A DNA stretch of 64,000 bases from Dysgonomonas sp. 520. Lineage in GTDB: Bacteria; Bacteroidota; Bacteroidia; Bacteroidales; Dysgonomonadaceae. Under the pieces are notes generated by a model. It was not told the DNA's origin. It did no database searches and saw only the letters and a program-made list of their open reading frames with translations. Positions 62,533 through 64,000 of this stretch are shown here, piece by piece (the first letter of the stretch is position 1; every line of letters begins with the position of its first letter). The stretch covers positions 1 to 64,000 of the forward strand of contig NZ_QVMP01000017.1 in the NCBI RefSeq assembly GCF_010501095.1, read 5' to 3'. A program made the translations under genes and the position numbers.

Positions 62533-64000
62533 TAATATTGACCTTATTATTAAGTCTCTAGAAGATATTCAAGGAGTAAGTTTATCAATTGATGAAAGCT
62601 TTAAATATGCTCAGTTAGCAAACTCTCTTTTAAATAAACAAGATGAAAATGGATATAGATTAGTTATTAACATTCTAAATAATTGGAACAAGATACCACA
62701 ACCAACAATTGAATTATGGACAGATCTTATTGAGGCTGCAGGTTTTTATCCATATTTAGAAAAAAACAAACAATCCATTATTTTAAATAACTTATCAGGA
62801 GCAATAAGAAAAGAAATGCATCTTTCTGAATATATGCCTTTAAAATATTTTCATGAGGAGCAATTTAAATTATTGGATTTATTAAATAGCAATAAAAATG
62901 TTATAGTGAGTGCACCCACCAGTTTTGGGAAAAGTCTTCTTATTGAAGAAGCAGTAGCCTCAACTAAATATAGTAATATTGTTATTATACAACCAACATT
63001 GGCTTTGCTTGATGAAACTAGACGAAAATTGCAAAAGTATAAAGATAAATATAAGCTTATTATCAGGACATCTCAAGAACCTTCTACAATAAAAAAAAAT
63101 ATCTATTTATTTACAGCAGAACGTGTAAATGAGTATAAATTTTTTCCAAAAATAGATTTTCTTGTTATAGATGAATTTTATAAGCTTAGTGGACTAAGAG
63201 ATGATGAAAGATCTGCGTCTTTAAATAATGCATTTTATCATCTTCTAGAAAAATTTAATCCTAAGTTTTACTTACTTGGACCAAACATAGATAAAATTAG
63301 TGAGGGTTTTTCAACGAAATATAATGCAATTTTTTACAAGTGTAATTATTCCTTAGTAGATACACGTGAATTTAATATTTATAAGGAATATGATGGGAAA
63401 TTTGGTGCTAGTGGAAAAAAGAAAGAATTTAAAGAACAAACTCTCTTTGATTTATTATTATCATTAAATGAAGAACAAACCATTATTTATTGTTCAGCTC
63501 CTCCTAAAGTTCGGTCTTTAGCCTCTAAATTCACAACCTATTTAATAGAAAAAGGTATATCTCAAATGAAGGTCAATTTTCCTTTGATAGAGTGGATTGA
63601 AGAAAATGTCTCTACAAAATGGTCATTAATTCAGAACCTACAGCATGGTATTGGAATACATGACGGGGCTTTACAAAAACATATCACTACCTCCATCATT
63701 GATTATTTTAATGACGGATTAATAAAATATCTATTCTGTACATCCACTATAATAGAAGGCGTAAATACGAGTGCCAAAAATATCATTTATTTCGATGACA
63801 AGAAAGGACCCAATGATGTCGATTATTTTGATTATTCGAATATAAAAGGGAGAGCCGGAAGAATGATGGAGCATTATATAGGTAAAATATATAATTTCAA
63901 TCCTCCTCCTAAGAAGGAAGATATTGTAATAGACATACCCTTTTATCAGCAGAATCCAATCAAGGATGAAGTCTTAATACAATTATCTGAAAACCACGTA
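62525..64000 (+). CDS. hamB: Hachiman helicase HamB, 5' part (runs off the window)
   Basis: An open frame of 492 codons starts at ATG 62525, 8 bases inside the end of hamA, and continues to the last base. Superfamily 2 helicase motifs: Walker A APTSFGKS (130-137), motif Ia-like IIQPTLALLDE, motif II IDEF (215-218), and in the second RecA domain TIIEGVNTSAKNIIYFD and IKGRAGRM, the Ski2-like motif VI. HamB loads on DNA ends and controls the HamA nuclease. The C-terminal part lies outside the window, so length and integrity cannot be judged. Confidence 0.88.
   Translation, partial: MHNNIDLIIKSLEDIQGVSLSIDESFKYAQLANSLLNKQDENGYRLVINILNNWNKIPQPTIELWTDLIEAAGFYPYLEKNKQSIILNNLSGAIRKEMHLSEYMPLKYFHEEQFKLLDLLNSNKNVIVSAPTSFGKSLLIEEAVASTKYSNIVIIQPTLALLDETRRKLQKYKDKYKLIIRTSQEPSTIKKNIYLFTAERVNEYKFFPKIDFLVIDEFYKLSGLRDDERSASLNNAFYHLLEKFNPKFYLLGPNIDKISEGFSTKYNAIFYKCNYSLVDTREFNIYKEYDGKFGASGKKKEFKEQTLFDLLLSLNEEQTIIYCSAPPKVRSLASKFTTYLIEKGISQMKVNFPLIEWIEENVSTKWSLIQNLQHGIGIHDGALQKHITTSIIDYFNDGLIKYLFCTSTIIEGVNTSAKNIIYFDDKKGPNDVDYFDYSNIKGRAGRMMEHYIGKIYNFNPPPKKEDIVIDIPFYQQNPIKDEVLIQLSENHV

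Overview
The window looks like chromosome of a Bacteroidota species, order Bacteroidales, most like a Dysgonomonas or close relative; the genus is an inference. Seen directly: a SusC/SusD pair, hybrid two-component regulators with Reg_prop repeats, type IX secretion (T9SS) sorting tails, TAnnTTTG -7 promoter boxes, almost no Shine-Dalgarno sites, and CTnDOT-type element genes (rteC, Xis2c/Xis2d-like, DUF1896, DUF3945).

Region 1 (1-17.3 kb, and 23.4-32 kb) is a split glycan-utilization locus. A minus-strand run holds a GH26-like lipoprotein, a GH3 beta-glucosidase, an SGNH/DUF5040-like T9SS protein, an SGNH esterase and a hybrid sensor kinase cut off after its phospho-acceptor domain. Divergent from it are an intact 1356-aa hybrid regulator, a GH16 and a GH42. 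Further right lie susC-susD-GH16 (minus) and a T9SS-tailed protein (plus). A near-identical site, TTGCAWAAATGTYGCAA, precedes the regulator, susC and the T9SS-tailed gene, so the separate parts probably form one regulon. The two GH16 enzymes and the GH3 suggest a beta-glucan substrate (inference).

Region 2 (17.5-23.4 kb) holds an NmrA-like oxidoreductase with cassette-like flanks, an RNA-repair operon (rtcB-prfH-kptA) behind a long, probably structured leader, a DnaQ-like exonuclease with a helical partner, and a fragment of a dihydrolipoyl dehydrogenase gene. Several short non-coding elements with inverted ends sit between genes.

Region 3 (about 34.2 kb to beyond the window) looks like an integrative conjugative element. 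Its left edge is marked by a tRNA 3'-end-like fragment followed by a terminator. Cargo 1 is a metal-homeostasis island: an ECF sigma/FecR/TonB-receptor cascade, histidine-rich exported proteins, a PAP2 phosphatase, a Fur-family regulator, a CzcA-type RND pump with its TolC and adaptor partners, and a Zn/Cd-type P-type ATPase. Two regulatory codes can be read in the DNA: GGGTA-N14-CGGTA (three copies) for the sigma factor, and TGCAAC-N3-GTTGCA (two copies) for a metal repressor. Next come rteC, a RibD/DHFR-like gene behind an attenuator-like leader, Xis2c/Xis2d-like excisionases, a translationally coupled two-gene unit with a PD-(D/E)XK-like nuclease (candidate unrecognised defence system), a 1792-aa DarB-like methylase-helicase, DUF1896, DUF3945, and a Hachiman defence system (hamA complete, hamB running off the end).
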